Positions 9,364 through 17,658 are shown, numbered from the stretch's first letter. The stretch: 64,000 nt of DNA from Kitasatospora sp. NBC_01287 (GCF_026340565.1 NZ_JAPEPB010000002.1:62001-126000), one strand, 5' to 3'. Made by a program: numbers and translations. The notes: a model not told the origin generated them from the sequence alone.

Positions 9364-9415
9364 GCGGCTCGGCAGGGGCAGCAGGCGAGTTCGCCTGCTG
9401 CCCCTGCCGAGCCGC
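9364..9415. promoter_or_regulatory. Perfect 25-bp-arm palindrome over the -35 region of the HEAT gene
   Basis: Two perfect 25-bp arms (left begins GCGGCTCGGCAGG) are separated by only 2 bp (GT). A -10-like TAGCAT follows at 9421-9426 and the ATG at 9433 is 6 nt further on, so the next gene looks leaderless. The palindrome would then cover its -35 region instead of lying in the mRNA. It could also end transcription arriving from the 8758 gene. The rest of 9133-9363 shows no supported gene. Confidence 0.7.
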
Positions 9416-9432
9416 TGCATTAGCATTCCGGG

Positions 9433-10653
9433 ATGACAGCGAGCATCGAGGCCCTGTTCCCCAGAGACGGACGAGACGACCTGGTCGCTCTGCGCGCGGT
9501 CGACGCGGACGAACTCGCGCGGTACGTGGCCGATCCGGCCAACCCGTGGTGGCAGCGCAGGCCCTGTGCCACCGCCCTGGCCGGACGGGTGCCGGAGCAG
9601 CGCGTGCCCGAACTGCTCGCGCGGGTGCGAGATCCGCAGGAGGTGGGCGAGGTGCGCAAGGCACTCCTCGACGCCCTCGCGGAGCAGGCCGGCACCGGCC
9701 TGCTGCCCTGGCTGCAGCACGAGGACCAGCGGCACTCGCGGTCGATCGGGATGCCCGAGGCCTTCCTCAAAGCACGCGGTGTCCTCGGCGACCGCACAGC
9801 GACAGCCGAACTGGCGACGCTGGCGAACGATCCGTGGCGGCACCAGCACGTCGTCGGCGCGGCAGGGCTGGACGCGCTCATCGCCCGGTACGGGCTCGCA
9901 GCACTCCTGGCCGACCTCGGCGACCTGCAACGACCCGAGGACCGCGTCCTGCGCACCCGCGTCCGCCACCTCACCGGCGAGGACGTCACCGACATGCTCG
10001 CGGACCCCGACCGGGCAGTCGCACACCACGCCCAGTCGCTCCTGTCCGACGCGGACCGCCTGCGTGAGTACCTCGGCGGGGCGCCAACGACCGAGGCGAA
10101 GCTCTGGGCCGCATACGCGCTGCACCGCCTGACCGGCGACACGGCCCGCACCCGGGCGATCTACGACACGCTGGGCCGTCCCCGGGTCGAAGTCGCCGGT
10201 GTGGACGAGGAACTCCGCAAGGCGATCGTGCACCAGTACGGACACCGGTGCCAGCGCCAGAGCGATCCACGGTGGCGGATCGAGGCCCTGTGCACCGAGC
10301 AGCCCGAGCCCACCGACCAGGACGAACAACTCCGTCGGGCGACAACCGCACTGCTCGCGGCGGACCAGGCCCCGCAACCCCCTCTCTCCTGCGGCCAGTA
10401 CCACCAACAGGGCGACGGGACCTACCACATCATCAGGTTCGGTGGGGCCAGGCCACTCCTCGTCAGCACACTCGGACGGTTCGTCACCGCGCAGGACGCC
10501 GATCCCGCCATCCGCCGGGCCCTGGAATCGGCGGGCTTCCGCTGGATCGATGCGACCACCGGCGCGATCCAGGTCACCGGACTCTGCGTCTACCACTTCG
10601 GGGCACGCGAAGCCCTCGACGTCCGTACCCTGCTGTTCTACTGGCAGGACTAG
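9433..10653 (+). CDS. HEAT-repeat-like conserved protein, 406 aa
   Basis: A soluble alpha-helical protein whose N-terminal 250 residues contain HEAT-like pairs, e.g. LAGRVPEQRVPELLARVRD, VGEVRKALLDALAEQ and DVTDMLADPDRAVAHHAQSLL. The C-terminal part (about 290-406) is a separate mixed domain with a strand-rich section (YHIIRFGGARPLLVSTLGRF). The start follows TAGCAT by 6 nt, consistent with leaderless translation. The TAG stop is contributed by a copy of the GGCCGTGTCTGACA repeat, so the original 3' end may have been altered. Predicted as a protein-interaction scaffold; function unknown. Confidence 0.88.
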   Translation: MTASIEALFPRDGRDDLVALRAVDADELARYVADPANPWWQRRPCATALAGRVPEQRVPELLARVRDPQEVGEVRKALLDALAEQAGTGLLPWLQHEDQRHSRSIGMPEAFLKARGVLGDRTATAELATLANDPWRHQHVVGAAGLDALIARYGLAALLADLGDLQRPEDRVLRTRVRHLTGEDVTDMLADPDRAVAHHAQSLLSDADRLREYLGGAPTTEAKLWAAYALHRLTGDTARTRAIYDTLGRPRVEVAGVDEELRKAIVHQYGHRCQRQSDPRWRIEALCTEQPEPTDQDEQLRRATTALLAADQAPQPPLSCGQYHQQGDGTYHIIRFGGARPLLVSTLGRFVTAQDADPAIRRALESAGFRWIDATTGAIQVTGLCVYHFGAREALDVRTLLFYWQD

Positions 10654-10687
10654 GCCGTGTCTGACAATTCGCGTCGGACAGGCCCGC
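10651..10687. repeat. Decayed copy of the GGCCGTGTCTGACA palindromic repeat
   Basis: Begins TAGGCCGTGTCTGACAATTC, identical over 20 bases to the copy at 46036. The right arm is degenerate and shortened (TCGGACAGGCC in place of TCAGACACGGCC). The first three bases are the stop codon of the HEAT-like gene. Confidence 0.7.
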
Positions 10688-10771
10688 GGCACAGCTCCGG
10701 AGCACAACCACTCGCCACCGCACGGGCGCTGAGCCGCCAGGACCCCGACGCCCGAACGTGGACGACGCGGC

Positions 10772-11086
10772 TCAGCCGTCCAGGCTGCCGAGTGCGAGTT
10801 CGGCGAAACGAGGCCAGGCACCGGCATGGGCCACGGGGATCGCGACCCAGTCCCTGAACGGGCGCTGCTTGCCGGAGGGATCGAAAAGCTCGGCTCCGGG
10901 CAGAGCGAGGGCCTCGGCGTGCGCAGGGGTGCCATTGCCCAGCCGGAAGGCCAACAGGTCACCCTTGAGGCAGACGAAGGCCTTGCCGTGGGCCTTGAGA
11001 CCGCGTTTGCCGAACATCGCTCCGGCCGAGGCACCACGCGGGGCAAGGTCGGTGGCGAGTTCGTCGAACAGGGCATCAGAGGTCAT
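10772..11086 (-). CDS. TfoX N-terminal-domain protein
   Basis: A 104-residue protein matching the TfoX/Sxy N-terminal domain: AGAMFGKRGLKAHGKAFVCL, then DLLAFRLG, HAEALALPGAELFDPSGKQR and a terminal DWVAIPVAHAGAWPRFAELAL. The ATG at 11086 has GAGGAA 6 nt upstream and is preferred over the longer in-frame extension. In proteobacteria the domain occurs in competence regulators, but stand-alone actinobacterial members are uncharacterised, so no competence role is implied. It diverges from the penicillin-binding protein gene across a 190-bp AT-richer gap. Confidence 0.92.
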   Translation of the reverse strand: MTSDALFDELATDLAPRGASAGAMFGKRGLKAHGKAFVCLKGDLLAFRLGNGTPAHAEALALPGAELFDPSGKQRPFRDWVAIPVAHAGAWPRFAELALGSLDG

Positions 11087-11242
11087 GTGGCGGTTCCTCG
11101 TTCCTTCGAGTTGAAACGTCTCACGACATCCAACCGGCACACCTCCCGCCAGGGCCAATCCGGTGGACCTTCACGGTCACGGCACCAAGCTGAGGGCGGC
11201 TCAAAGCTGAGGACGGCTCAAAGCAGCACTGTGACTGTACTG

Positions 11243-11271
11243 TTACAAGCTGTAGAACATATTCTTACTCT
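11243..11271 (+). promoter_or_regulatory. Probable leaderless promoter of the penicillin-binding protein gene
   Basis: TTACAA (11243-11248) is followed after 17 bp by TACTCT (11266-11271), and GTG at 11279 lies 7 nt beyond, a typical leaderless arrangement. A 12-bp perfect palindrome GACCGTACGGTC sits at 11285-11296, just inside the predicted transcript. Confidence 0.5.
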
Positions 11272-11278
11272 TTCCCAA

Positions 11279-13492
11279 GTGTGGGACCGTACGGTCGGCG
11301 CCATGGTGTCGAGACCTCCCTCCCGTGCTCCCCGTCCGCTGGTACTGCTCTCCTCGGGCATCCGCCTGATCGCCGCGAGCGGGGTGGCCGGTGTCCTGCT
11401 CGCCGGTATCGCCCTTCCGTTCGTAGGCGGAGTGGGCCTGGGCGCGAAGGCCTCGGTCGACAGCTTCAACAGTCTGCCGAGCGACTTCACGACGCCGCCG
11501 CTCTCGCAGTCCTCCACGATCTACGACGCGAACAACAGCGTGATCGCCACCGTCTACGACCGCGACCGCACGGTGGTGCCCAGCGACCAGATAGCCCCGC
11601 TGATGAAATCGGCGCTGGTCGACATCGAGGACAACCGGTTCTACCAGCACGGCGCCATCGACCCGAAGGGCCTGCTGCGGGCGCTGGACAGCAACGCGAG
11701 CGGCGGTGGCACCCAGGGCGCGTCCACGCTGACCCAGCAGTACGTCAAGAACGTCTTCGTCGACGAGGCCGGCGACAACGCGGCGGCCGTGCAGCAGGCG
11801 CAGCGCCAGACCCTGGCGCGCAAGATCCAGGAGATGAAGTACGCGATCAAGGTCGAGCAGACCTTGACCAAGGACCAGATCCTGACCAACTACCTCAACA
11901 TCACCTTCTTCGGCGAGGGCGCCTACGGAGTCCAGGCGGCCGCTCAGCGCTACTTCAGCACCGACGCGAAGAGCCTGACGCTCCCGCAGGCCGCCCTGCT
12001 GGCCGGCATCGAGCAGTCGCCCACCGACTACGACCCGATCGCGCACCCGACCAACGCCAAGACGCGGCGCGACACGGTGCTGAAGAAGATGGCCCAGTAC
12101 GGGACCATCACCAAGGCCGCGGCCGACCAGGCGATCGCCACGCCGATCCAGCTCCGCGTCACCGCACCGCAGCAGGGGTGCATCACCGCCAAGGCGGGCG
12201 AGGGCTTCTTCTGCGACTACGTGAAGAAGATCATGCTCTCCGATCCGGCGTTCGGTGCCAGCGACGCGGCGCGCCAGGCGCTGTGGGACCGGGGCGGGCT
12301 GCAGATCCGCACCACCATCGACCCGAAGGCGCAGAACGCGGTGAACACGTCGATGGCGGACAACACCAGGGCCTCCGACCAGCCGGTGGCCGTGATGAGC
12401 GTGGTGCAGCCCGGTACCGGCAAGATCCTGGCGATGGGACAGAGCCGTCCCTACGGCCTGGGCAGCGACCAGACCACCATCAACCTGAACGTCAGCAAGG
12501 CGATGGGCGGCGGCCAGGGCTTCCCCACCGGTTCGACCTTCAAGGCGATCGTGGCGGCCGCCGCGATGGAGAACGGCCTGGGCGACGACACGAACCTCGA
12601 CGTGCCGTACAGCGAGCCGTGGCCCACGATGACGGACTGCCAGGGCAACGTCGACAAGGCGCACGGCCAGACGGTGCACAACGACTCCACCTCGGAGGCC
12701 GGCACCATCGGGATGCCGCAGGCACTGGCCGAATCGATCAACACCTACTTCGCCGAGCTGGAAGGCCGGACCGGCCTGTGCACGGTGGACCAGATGGCCA
12801 ACAAGCTCGGCATCACCCAGCAGTCCGGCGGCCTGCCGCTCCAGGTGGTCCCCGCGATGACCCTGGGCACCAACTCCCTGACCCCGCTGCAGATGGCCGG
12901 CGTGTACGCCACCTTCGCCGCCCACGGCACCTTCTGCACACCGATCGCGATCAGCTCGGTCACCGGCCCGGACGGCCGCAACCTGGCCGTCCCCTCGGCG
13001 AACTGCTCCCAGGCCATGTCCCCCAACACCGCCGACACGCTCACCGCGATGCTGCAGGGCGTGGTGCAGGACGGCGGCACCGCCAGCGGCCAGGGTCTGA
13101 CCGGCCGCCCGTCCGCCGGTAAGACCGGCACCACCAACCAGGCCTTGCAGGCCTGGTTCATCGGCTACACCCCGGACGTGGTCGGCGCCACCGTGGTCGC
13201 CGACACCGGCACCCAGAAGCCCCTGCAGGGACAGGACTTCGGCCGCGGCCCGATCGAGACCGCCTTCGGCGCCCAGGTGGCGGGTCCGGTCTGGCACGAG
13301 GCGATGCAGGCCATCGTGGCCGGCACCCCGGTCAATGCCTTCCCCGACATCCAGTTGCCCACCCCGCCCCCGCAGAACAACACCAGCGACCCGACCGACG
13401 GCGCCAGCCCCTCCGGCGGGGCCACCCCGAACGGCCAAGCCGGCCCGTCGGGCGGGGCCACCCCGACCGACGGGGCCGCCGCCGGCCATTGA
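11279..13492 (+). CDS. Class A penicillin-binding protein (transglycosylase/transpeptidase)
   Basis: A bifunctional peptidoglycan synthase of about 737 residues, anchored by one N-terminal membrane segment (about 24-55). The glycosyltransferase 51 domain shows EDNRFYQHGAID (about 117-128) and GASTLTQQYVKN. The transpeptidase domain shows the nucleophile motif STFK (Ser419-Lys422), SIN (about 486-488) and KTGT (about 615-618). A low-complexity Pro/Gly/Ser-rich tail (about 45 residues) follows. GTG 11279 is chosen because it lies 7 nt after a -10 box. ATG 11303 is the alternative and lacks a ribosome site. It ends at a strong hairpin. The role in wall synthesis follows from the family. Confidence 0.96.
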   Translation: MWDRTVGAMVSRPPSRAPRPLVLLSSGIRLIAASGVAGVLLAGIALPFVGGVGLGAKASVDSFNSLPSDFTTPPLSQSSTIYDANNSVIATVYDRDRTVVPSDQIAPLMKSALVDIEDNRFYQHGAIDPKGLLRALDSNASGGGTQGASTLTQQYVKNVFVDEAGDNAAAVQQAQRQTLARKIQEMKYAIKVEQTLTKDQILTNYLNITFFGEGAYGVQAAAQRYFSTDAKSLTLPQAALLAGIEQSPTDYDPIAHPTNAKTRRDTVLKKMAQYGTITKAAADQAIATPIQLRVTAPQQGCITAKAGEGFFCDYVKKIMLSDPAFGASDAARQALWDRGGLQIRTTIDPKAQNAVNTSMADNTRASDQPVAVMSVVQPGTGKILAMGQSRPYGLGSDQTTINLNVSKAMGGGQGFPTGSTFKAIVAAAAMENGLGDDTNLDVPYSEPWPTMTDCQGNVDKAHGQTVHNDSTSEAGTIGMPQALAESINTYFAELEGRTGLCTVDQMANKLGITQQSGGLPLQVVPAMTLGTNSLTPLQMAGVYATFAAHGTFCTPIAISSVTGPDGRNLAVPSANCSQAMSPNTADTLTAMLQGVVQDGGTASGQGLTGRPSAGKTGTTNQALQAWFIGYTPDVVGATVVADTGTQKPLQGQDFGRGPIETAFGAQVAGPVWHEAMQAIVAGTPVNAFPDIQLPTPPPQNNTSDPTDGASPSGGATPNGQAGPSGGATPTDGAAAGH

Positions 13493-13626
13493 CGCGGTCC
13501 CCAACGCCGTCCCATCCGTGGCCAGGGGACCCGCCGTCAGCACACCACGACCATCGGCGGTCCGCGGCCCGCGGCCTGAGATCGCCCCGTCATCGCCGAA
13601 CCGGGCCTGTCGCCGGGGGAAGGGCG

Positions 13627-13664
13627 CCGCACCCGACGGAACGCGCGCGTTCCGTCGGGTGCGG
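13627..13664. terminator. Bidirectional hairpin terminator
   Basis: Perfect 19-bp arms with no spacer (left begins CCGCACCCGACGGAACGCG) lie between two convergent genes, the penicillin-binding protein and the B-lectin protein. There is no U-tract, as is usual for streptomycete terminators. Confidence 0.8.
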
Positions 13665-13696
13665 TCAGCCACGGCCGGCGGAGCGCACGGAGCCGC

Positions 13697-14185
13697 TCAG
13701 GTGTTGCTGTACCAGCGGGGCGCGCCGTTGCACGGCGTCGTGTTCGGCAGCGGTGCGTAGACCACGAGGTTGCCGTCGGTCTGGAAACACAGGTAGTAGT
13801 AGGAGCCGGTGTTGCCCCCCGTCCCGGAGTTCCACAGCGGCTGATTGTTCTTCTGCACGACGAAGTTGCCGTCGTTCTGCATGATCGCCCCGGCGCCGGG
13901 GTGGCCCTCGGTCTGCGTGTTCCACAGCGGGTTGCCGTTGACGTCGTAGATCACCAGATTGCCGTCGTTCTGCATGGTGAGCTGGTACTCGCCCACGCAC
14001 CAGCGGACCCCGGGGGCGAGGTTGCTGCCGGGTGCCCAGGCCTTGTCGGCCGTCAGGCCGACCTGGCAGGGCACCCAGGCATCGTTGGGGGCCACGGTCG
14101 CGGCAGAGGCTGGAGTGGAGCCGAACGCCGCCGCGGCGGCGAAGGCGACGGCGGCAAGCCGCAGGGCTGCCAGATGGGATCGCAT
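13697..14185 (-). CDS. Secreted bulb-type (GNA-like) mannose-binding lectin domain protein
   Basis: A 162-residue exported protein with a signal peptide ending near TPASAATVAP. The mature part has three B-lectin strands with the Q-x-D-x-N-x-V-x-Y type pattern: MQNDGNLVIYD, MQNDGNFVVQK and FQTDGNLVVYA. Four cysteines (WVPCQV, VRWCVG, YYLCFQ, TTPCNG) suggest two disulfides. The ATG at 14185 is preceded by AGGAAGG at a longish spacing of 11-12 nt. The Tyr is changed in the second repeat (VVQK), so not all mannose sites may be functional. Carbohydrate binding follows from the family; the ligand is unknown. Confidence 0.93.
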   Translation of the reverse strand: MRSHLAALRLAAVAFAAAAAFGSTPASAATVAPNDAWVPCQVGLTADKAWAPGSNLAPGVRWCVGEYQLTMQNDGNLVIYDVNGNPLWNTQTEGHPGAGAIMQNDGNFVVQKNNQPLWNSGTGGNTGSYYYLCFQTDGNLVVYAPLPNTTPCNGAPRWYSNT

Positions 14186-14380
14186 AGGGGGCTGAACCTT
14201 CCTGGTCGATGAGTCAACGCTCTGGAAGTGCTCGAAGCCGTGCATGCCCCCGCCCAGCGGGAGCGCGGATCATCGTATCCAAGACTGGCATAGGCATGCC
14301 ATATGCCATGGGCAGGCACCCTGCCGTGCGAGCAGCGCGGGAAGCCGTCCGCCCGCGCCACCGCCGGAGGCCAACCGCCC

Positions 14381-14460
14381 TGGGCGGTGATGGCGCGGTA
14401 CGGGCGGTGATGGCGCGGCGCGGGCGGTGATGGCGCGGTACGGGCGGTGATGGGCGGCGC
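14381..14460. repeat. 20-bp tandem repeat, four copies, within a 350-bp gene-free gap
   Basis: Units read GGGCGGTGATGGCGCGGTAC with small changes; the last unit is degenerate. The gap 14186-14536 also holds an imperfect palindrome at 14287-14307 (GGCATAGGCATGCC then ATATGCC) in a locally AT-richer stretch. No gene is supported in this gap. Confidence 0.75.
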
Positions 14461-14536
14461 GGACGGTCGGCGCGGGTGAGAACGCTATCGACGATCGGCG
14501 CGTGCGCGCGTGCGCCGAGCCAGGATCACCCCCGTT

Positions 14537-14776
14537 TCACCTCGATCCGGCGCCCGCCCCCCGCGTGGCGCCGAAACCGGTCTCGTGGTCCCAGACGTGG
14601 GTGCAGCCCGGGCATTGGAGGTGCAGCACGCTGCCGGTGTTGGAGATCAGGTAGCGCCAGTGGTCACCGCAGGAGCGCCGCTCCCCGCAGGGGGCGCAGT
14701 CGCGGGCGTCGTCGCAGCGGGGGCAGGGCACCCAGGCGCGGCGGCCGATGTCGGCCTGCGGGTCAATGGGCAGCAC
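14537..14776 (-). CDS. Small cysteine-rich zinc-ribbon-like protein
   Basis: A 79-residue protein, GTG start, overlapping the upstream DUF6400-like gene by 14 bp. It contains C-P-R-C (WVPCPRCDDARDC), APCGERRSC, and a final LQCPGCTHVWDHETGF, i.e. three CxxC-type pairs plus histidines, expected to bind zinc. The phrase DHWRYLISNTGSVLHLQCPG is strongly structured and the codon pattern is good. There is no signal or membrane segment. The overlap shows it is co-translated with the upstream gene and so should share its predicted iron control. Function unknown. Confidence 0.82.
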   Translation of the reverse strand: MLPIDPQADIGRRAWVPCPRCDDARDCAPCGERRSCGDHWRYLISNTGSVLHLQCPGCTHVWDHETGFGATRGAGAGSR

Positions 14777-15047
14777 GGCTCGGCCCCTCCCCCGGCGCCC
14801 CCGGCGCCCCGGGCAGCACGCCGGCCGCCACGAGCTCGGCGTACACCCGCTGCTGCTCGGCGTCGAGCCCGGAGTACAGCAGCGCGTACGCCGCCTCCTC
14901 CTCACGCAGCACCGCCACCGGGTCCCAGTCCGGCCCGAGCGCGGCCACGACCTCGGCCCGGCGGCGCATCTCGCCGGCGGTCAGGTCGATGTCGAAGGCC
15001 GTGAGCCCGGAGGCCGGGTCGGTCGGTGGAGTGGTGTTCGGAGCCAT
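14763..15047 (-). CDS. DUF6400-like small protein
   Basis: A 94-residue acidic helical protein containing FDIDLTAGEMRRRAEVVAALG and AAYALLYSGLDAEQQRVYAEL, the arrangement I recall for streptomycete DUF6400 proteins. ATG 15047 is chosen over ATG 15056 because a TTGACA-N17-TAACCA promoter on this strand places the transcription start essentially at 15047 (leaderless). An IdeR/DmdR-like box lies between the -35 and -10. It overlaps and is cotranscribed with the zinc-ribbon-like gene. Function unknown; iron repression is inferred from the site. Confidence 0.85.
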   Translation of the reverse strand: MAPNTTPPTDPASGLTAFDIDLTAGEMRRRAEVVAALGPDWDPVAVLREEEAAYALLYSGLDAEQQRVYAELVAAGVLPGAPGAPGEGPSRAAH

Positions 15048-15055
15048 GCCCGCCA

Positions 15056-15084
15056 TGGTTAGGCAAGCCTTACTTCGATGTCAA
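15056..15084 (-). promoter_or_regulatory. Near-consensus promoter with an embedded iron box
   Basis: Read on the minus strand: -35 TTGACA (15084-15079), a 17-bp spacer, and -10 TAACCA (15061-15056). The spacer and -10 carry the palindromic TTAGGCAAGCCTTAC (plus strand 15059-15073). This resembles the actinobacterial IdeR/DmdR iron box (TTAGGTTAGGCTAACCTAA), matching 11 of 14 positions in the inner and right part. Confidence 0.6.
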
Positions 15085-15123
15085 CGTGTTCCCGGCCACT
15101 CCGCCGGGCCCGGATCCCGTCCC

Positions 15124-15723
15124 TCAGGCCGCGTCGCCGGGGCCTTGCGGGTACACCGCGTCCAGCAGGCCGCGGACGAAGCGGTCCAGGTCGTCCAGGC
15201 CTGCGGCGGCCAAGGTGGCGGGGCCGGCGTCCAGCAGGTGCGGGATGGCGGCGTGCAGGGCGAGGGTGACGGTGGCGGCCCGCCGCGGGGTGACGGGCAG
15301 GCCGGCGGCCCGCTGGGCCCATTCGAAACCGGCGAAGTCGGCGGCGGCGATCGGGTCGAGGATGGCCGACAGCCAGCTGCGGCGGCCCGCCTCGGCCCGC
15401 AGTTCGAGGTAGGCCAGCATGCGGGGACGCCCCGGCCCGGCAACGTTCTCCAGCAGCCCCCGGAGCACGGCGACCAGGCCTTCGCGGTCACCGGGGCCCG
15501 CTCCGGCGGCACCCAGTCGCGCCGCGACCGCGCGGTACTGCTCCTCACACCGCTCGGCCGCCGCACCGAGCAGGGCATCCCGGGTCGGGAAGTAGTTCTT
15601 CGCGGTGCCCAGCGGCACCCCGGCCACCGCGTCGACGGCCCGGTGCGTCAAGCCACGCCCGCCCGCCTCGGCCAGTACCTCGATGGCCGCGTCGCGCAAC
15701 TGATCCCGGCGTTCCCGATTCAC
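15124..15723 (-). CDS. TetR family transcriptional regulator
   Basis: A 199-residue repressor-type protein. The N-terminal HTH is RDQLRDAAIEVLAEAGGRGL followed by THRAVDAVAGVPLGTAKNYF; the remainder is the alpha-helical ligand-binding and dimer domain. GTG 15723 is chosen because GAGGAG lies about 7 nt upstream; a GTG at 15732 overlaps that site. It diverges from a flavin monooxygenase gene across about 120 bp containing TTGGTACTTGT and the perfect palindrome GTGGTACCAC (15771-15780). These are candidate operators, so the monooxygenase is the likely target. Confidence 0.92.
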   Translation of the reverse strand: MNRERRDQLRDAAIEVLAEAGGRGLTHRAVDAVAGVPLGTAKNYFPTRDALLGAAAERCEEQYRAVAARLGAAGAGPGDREGLVAVLRGLLENVAGPGRPRMLAYLELRAEAGRRSWLSAILDPIAAADFAGFEWAQRAAGLPVTPRRAATVTLALHAAIPHLLDAGPATLAAAGLDDLDRFVRGLLDAVYPQGPGDAA

Positions 15724-15842
15724 CGTCAGCACTCCTCACCTGCTTGGTACTTGTCCACAATACCCCAACCGTGGTACCACATCTGTGGTGGTCCGCTTGA
15801 GGAGCGGGCGGGCGGGCGGACGGGACGAATCGGGGAGGCGTG

Positions 15843-16883
15843 ATGACCGGAACAGCGGTTGTCGTCGGGGCGGGGATCAGCGGGCTGGCGACGGCGATCG
15901 GGCTGCGCCGCGCGGGCTGGAGGGTCTCGATCCTGGAGCGCCGCACCGAACTGGAGCGGTACGGCGCCGCGTTCGCCCTCCACCCCGCGGCGCAAGCCGC
16001 CCTGGACCGGCTCGCGGTGGGCGAGGCGGTCCGAGGCATGGCCGTGCCCTACCGGGGCGCCCGGATCCGCGCCCCGCACGGGCAGGTGCTGGCGAGCCTC
16101 CCGCTGGAGCGCATCGAGCGCAAAGCCGGCCGCCCCGAACTCCTGATCTGCCGGCCCTACCTGATCGACATCCTGCTGGCCGAGCTGGACACCTTCGACG
16201 ATGTGCCCCTCCGGTTCGGCGAGCAGGTCTCGGACGTCGCGGCGCTGGTGGCCGGCCACGACCTGGTGATCGGCGCCGACGGCATCCGCAGCGCCGTGCG
16301 CACGGCCTGCTTCGGGGCGCGCAGCGGTCCACGACAGGTGGGGAGCGCCGCCTGGATCGGCATCGCGGACTTCGAGACCGGCGTGTACGGCGAGACCTGG
16401 GGCAGAGGCCGGTTCTTCGGCATGACCCCGGTGGAGCCGGGACGCACCAACTGGTACGCCAGCGTGCCCGCGGCCACCACCGCCGCCCAACTGCGCGGAT
16501 ACTTCGAGGGCTGGCACGACCCCATCCCACGGATCCTCGCCGATACCGATCGCGCCGGCTGGATCCGCTACGACATGCGGCACCTCTCCCCCGCCCTGCC
16601 GACCTTCGTCCAGCACGGCAAGGTCGCGCTGGTCGGCGACGCGGCGCATGCCATGACGCCCAACCTCGGGCAGGGCGCGTGCACGGCACTCCTGGACGCC
16701 GAGGCGCTGACCCGGGCCGTCGCCGAGCGACCCACCGACCTGGACGCCGCCCTGCGCGCCTACGACAGGCAGCGCCGCCGCAGCGCCCAGCGGGTCGCCT
16801 TCGCCTCCCGGAGCCTGCACCGCTTCATGTCCACCGAGCGCACCCGGCTCCGCGACACGGTGATCCGGCTGCTGCCGAGCTAG
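15843..16883 (+). CDS. FAD-dependent aromatic-hydroxylase-type monooxygenase
   Basis: A 346-residue PHBH-fold enzyme. It has the N-terminal dinucleotide site GAGISGLATAIGLRRAG, the middle DG motif VIGADGIRSAVR, and the GD motif LVGDAAHAMTPNLGQGAC near the C-terminus. ATG 15843 has GGGGAGG 5 nt upstream. Divergent from the TetR gene, which probably controls it. The TAG stop lies inside a copy of the GGCCGTGTCTGACA palindromic repeat. The family hydroxylates or epoxidises small aromatic or polyketide substrates using NAD(P)H; the substrate here is unknown. Confidence 0.94.
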   Translation: MTGTAVVVGAGISGLATAIGLRRAGWRVSILERRTELERYGAAFALHPAAQAALDRLAVGEAVRGMAVPYRGARIRAPHGQVLASLPLERIERKAGRPELLICRPYLIDILLAELDTFDDVPLRFGEQVSDVAALVAGHDLVIGADGIRSAVRTACFGARSGPRQVGSAAWIGIADFETGVYGETWGRGRFFGMTPVEPGRTNWYASVPAATTAAQLRGYFEGWHDPIPRILADTDRAGWIRYDMRHLSPALPTFVQHGKVALVGDAAHAMTPNLGQGACTALLDAEALTRAVAERPTDLDAALRAYDRQRRRSAQRVAFASRSLHRFMSTERTRLRDTVIRLLPS

Positions 16884-16932
16884 GCCGTGTCTGACAGTTC
16901 CCGCCGGGCCGCGAATTGCCAGACACGGCCTA
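16881..16932. repeat. Full copy of the GGCCGTGTCTGACA palindromic repeat
   Basis: A 52-bp element bounded by TA on both sides: left arm TAGGCCGTGTCTGACAGTTC, and a right arm that is its reverse complement with two changes (TGCCAGACACGGCCTA). The left TAG is the stop codon of the monooxygenase. TA-bounded inverted repeats resemble small non-autonomous transposons, but no transposase is present. Confidence 0.8.
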
Positions 16933-17137
16933 GTGCCGCGGAAGTTGTGCACCCCTGCACCCCGTCGGCGTCACCTACCGCCGGCAGCGGGGCAGGCCTC
17001 CGCGGCTCGGCGCCCGCACGGCACTGTGAGCGGAATCATGCCTCTCACTTCCGCACCGCATGATGCCTCCTCAAGTGGCCTTCGAGAGGCTCTCCCTCGG
17101 ACTCCCGGCAAGCGGGAGCCGGAAACGGGGATTCTCC

Positions 17138-17533
17138 ATGTTCATGAAGCGACTCACGGCCGGCGCTGCCACCGCGTGCCTGGCCGCCGCCGCGATGGTG
17201 GGGCTGGGCGCAGGCACGGCGCAGGCCGCCGGCGGCTGCTCCACCACGGCGCGGAGCAACTACGGTGCGACCTACCAGGTCTGCCTGTACATCAGCGGCT
17301 CCCAGGCCACTGTCAGCTGGACCGTGAACGCCTCCGGCGCCAGCACCGACGAGCGCGTCTGGGTCAGCCTGACCAGCTTCTGCCCGACACAGAGCTGGAA
17401 CTGGAACGACTGGAGCGACGGCGCTCGCGACAACAACGGTGGCGCGACCACCAGTTGCTCGGCCGGAGGCTTCCACGCCACGATGATGCCCACGGAGTCC
17501 GGCCGCCAGTCCGGCGCCATCGTCCACTTCTAG
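17138..17533 (+). CDS. Small secreted protein, 131 aa
   Basis: The N-terminus MFMKRLTAGAATACLAAAAM with cleavage near GTAQA-AGG is a clear Sec signal. The mature part (about 97 residues) has four cysteines (GGCSTT, YQVCLY, TSFCPT, TTSCSA), probably two disulfides, and aromatic patches (SWNWNDWSDG). ATG 17138 is used (GGAAACGGGG upstream), with a second in-frame ATG at 17144. It is followed by a hairpin. No family is recognised; a beta-sandwich extracellular protein is likely from the pattern. Confidence 0.85.
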   Translation: MFMKRLTAGAATACLAAAAMVGLGAGTAQAAGGCSTTARSNYGATYQVCLYISGSQATVSWTVNASGASTDERVWVSLTSFCPTQSWNWNDWSDGARDNNGGATTSCSAGGFHATMMPTESGRQSGAIVHF

Positions 17534-17544
17534 GACACGGACCG

Positions 17545-17593
17545 CCGCCGACGTGCCAGGTGCCAGTGCTCCAGCGCCCTGGCATGTCGGCGG
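17545..17593. terminator. Hairpin between convergent genes
   Basis: Arms CCGCCGACGTGCCAGG and CCTGGCATGTCGGCGG pair with one G-T position and a 17-nt loop. It lies between the secreted-protein stop (17533) and the VWA gene stop (17659). Confidence 0.7.
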
Positions 17594-17658
17594 CCGGCCA
17601 GGACGCGCTCACCACCGGCCCGCACCGCCTCGCCGGCCAGGGTGTCGGCGGACAGCTC

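Noticed and set aside
8629..11076. Minus-strand open frame of 815 codons
   Set aside because: It covers three better-supported genes and non-coding sequence; only chance lack of stops in high GC.
11243..13672. Minus-strand open frame of 809 codons
   Set aside because: Antisense of the penicillin-binding protein, with no recognisable motifs.
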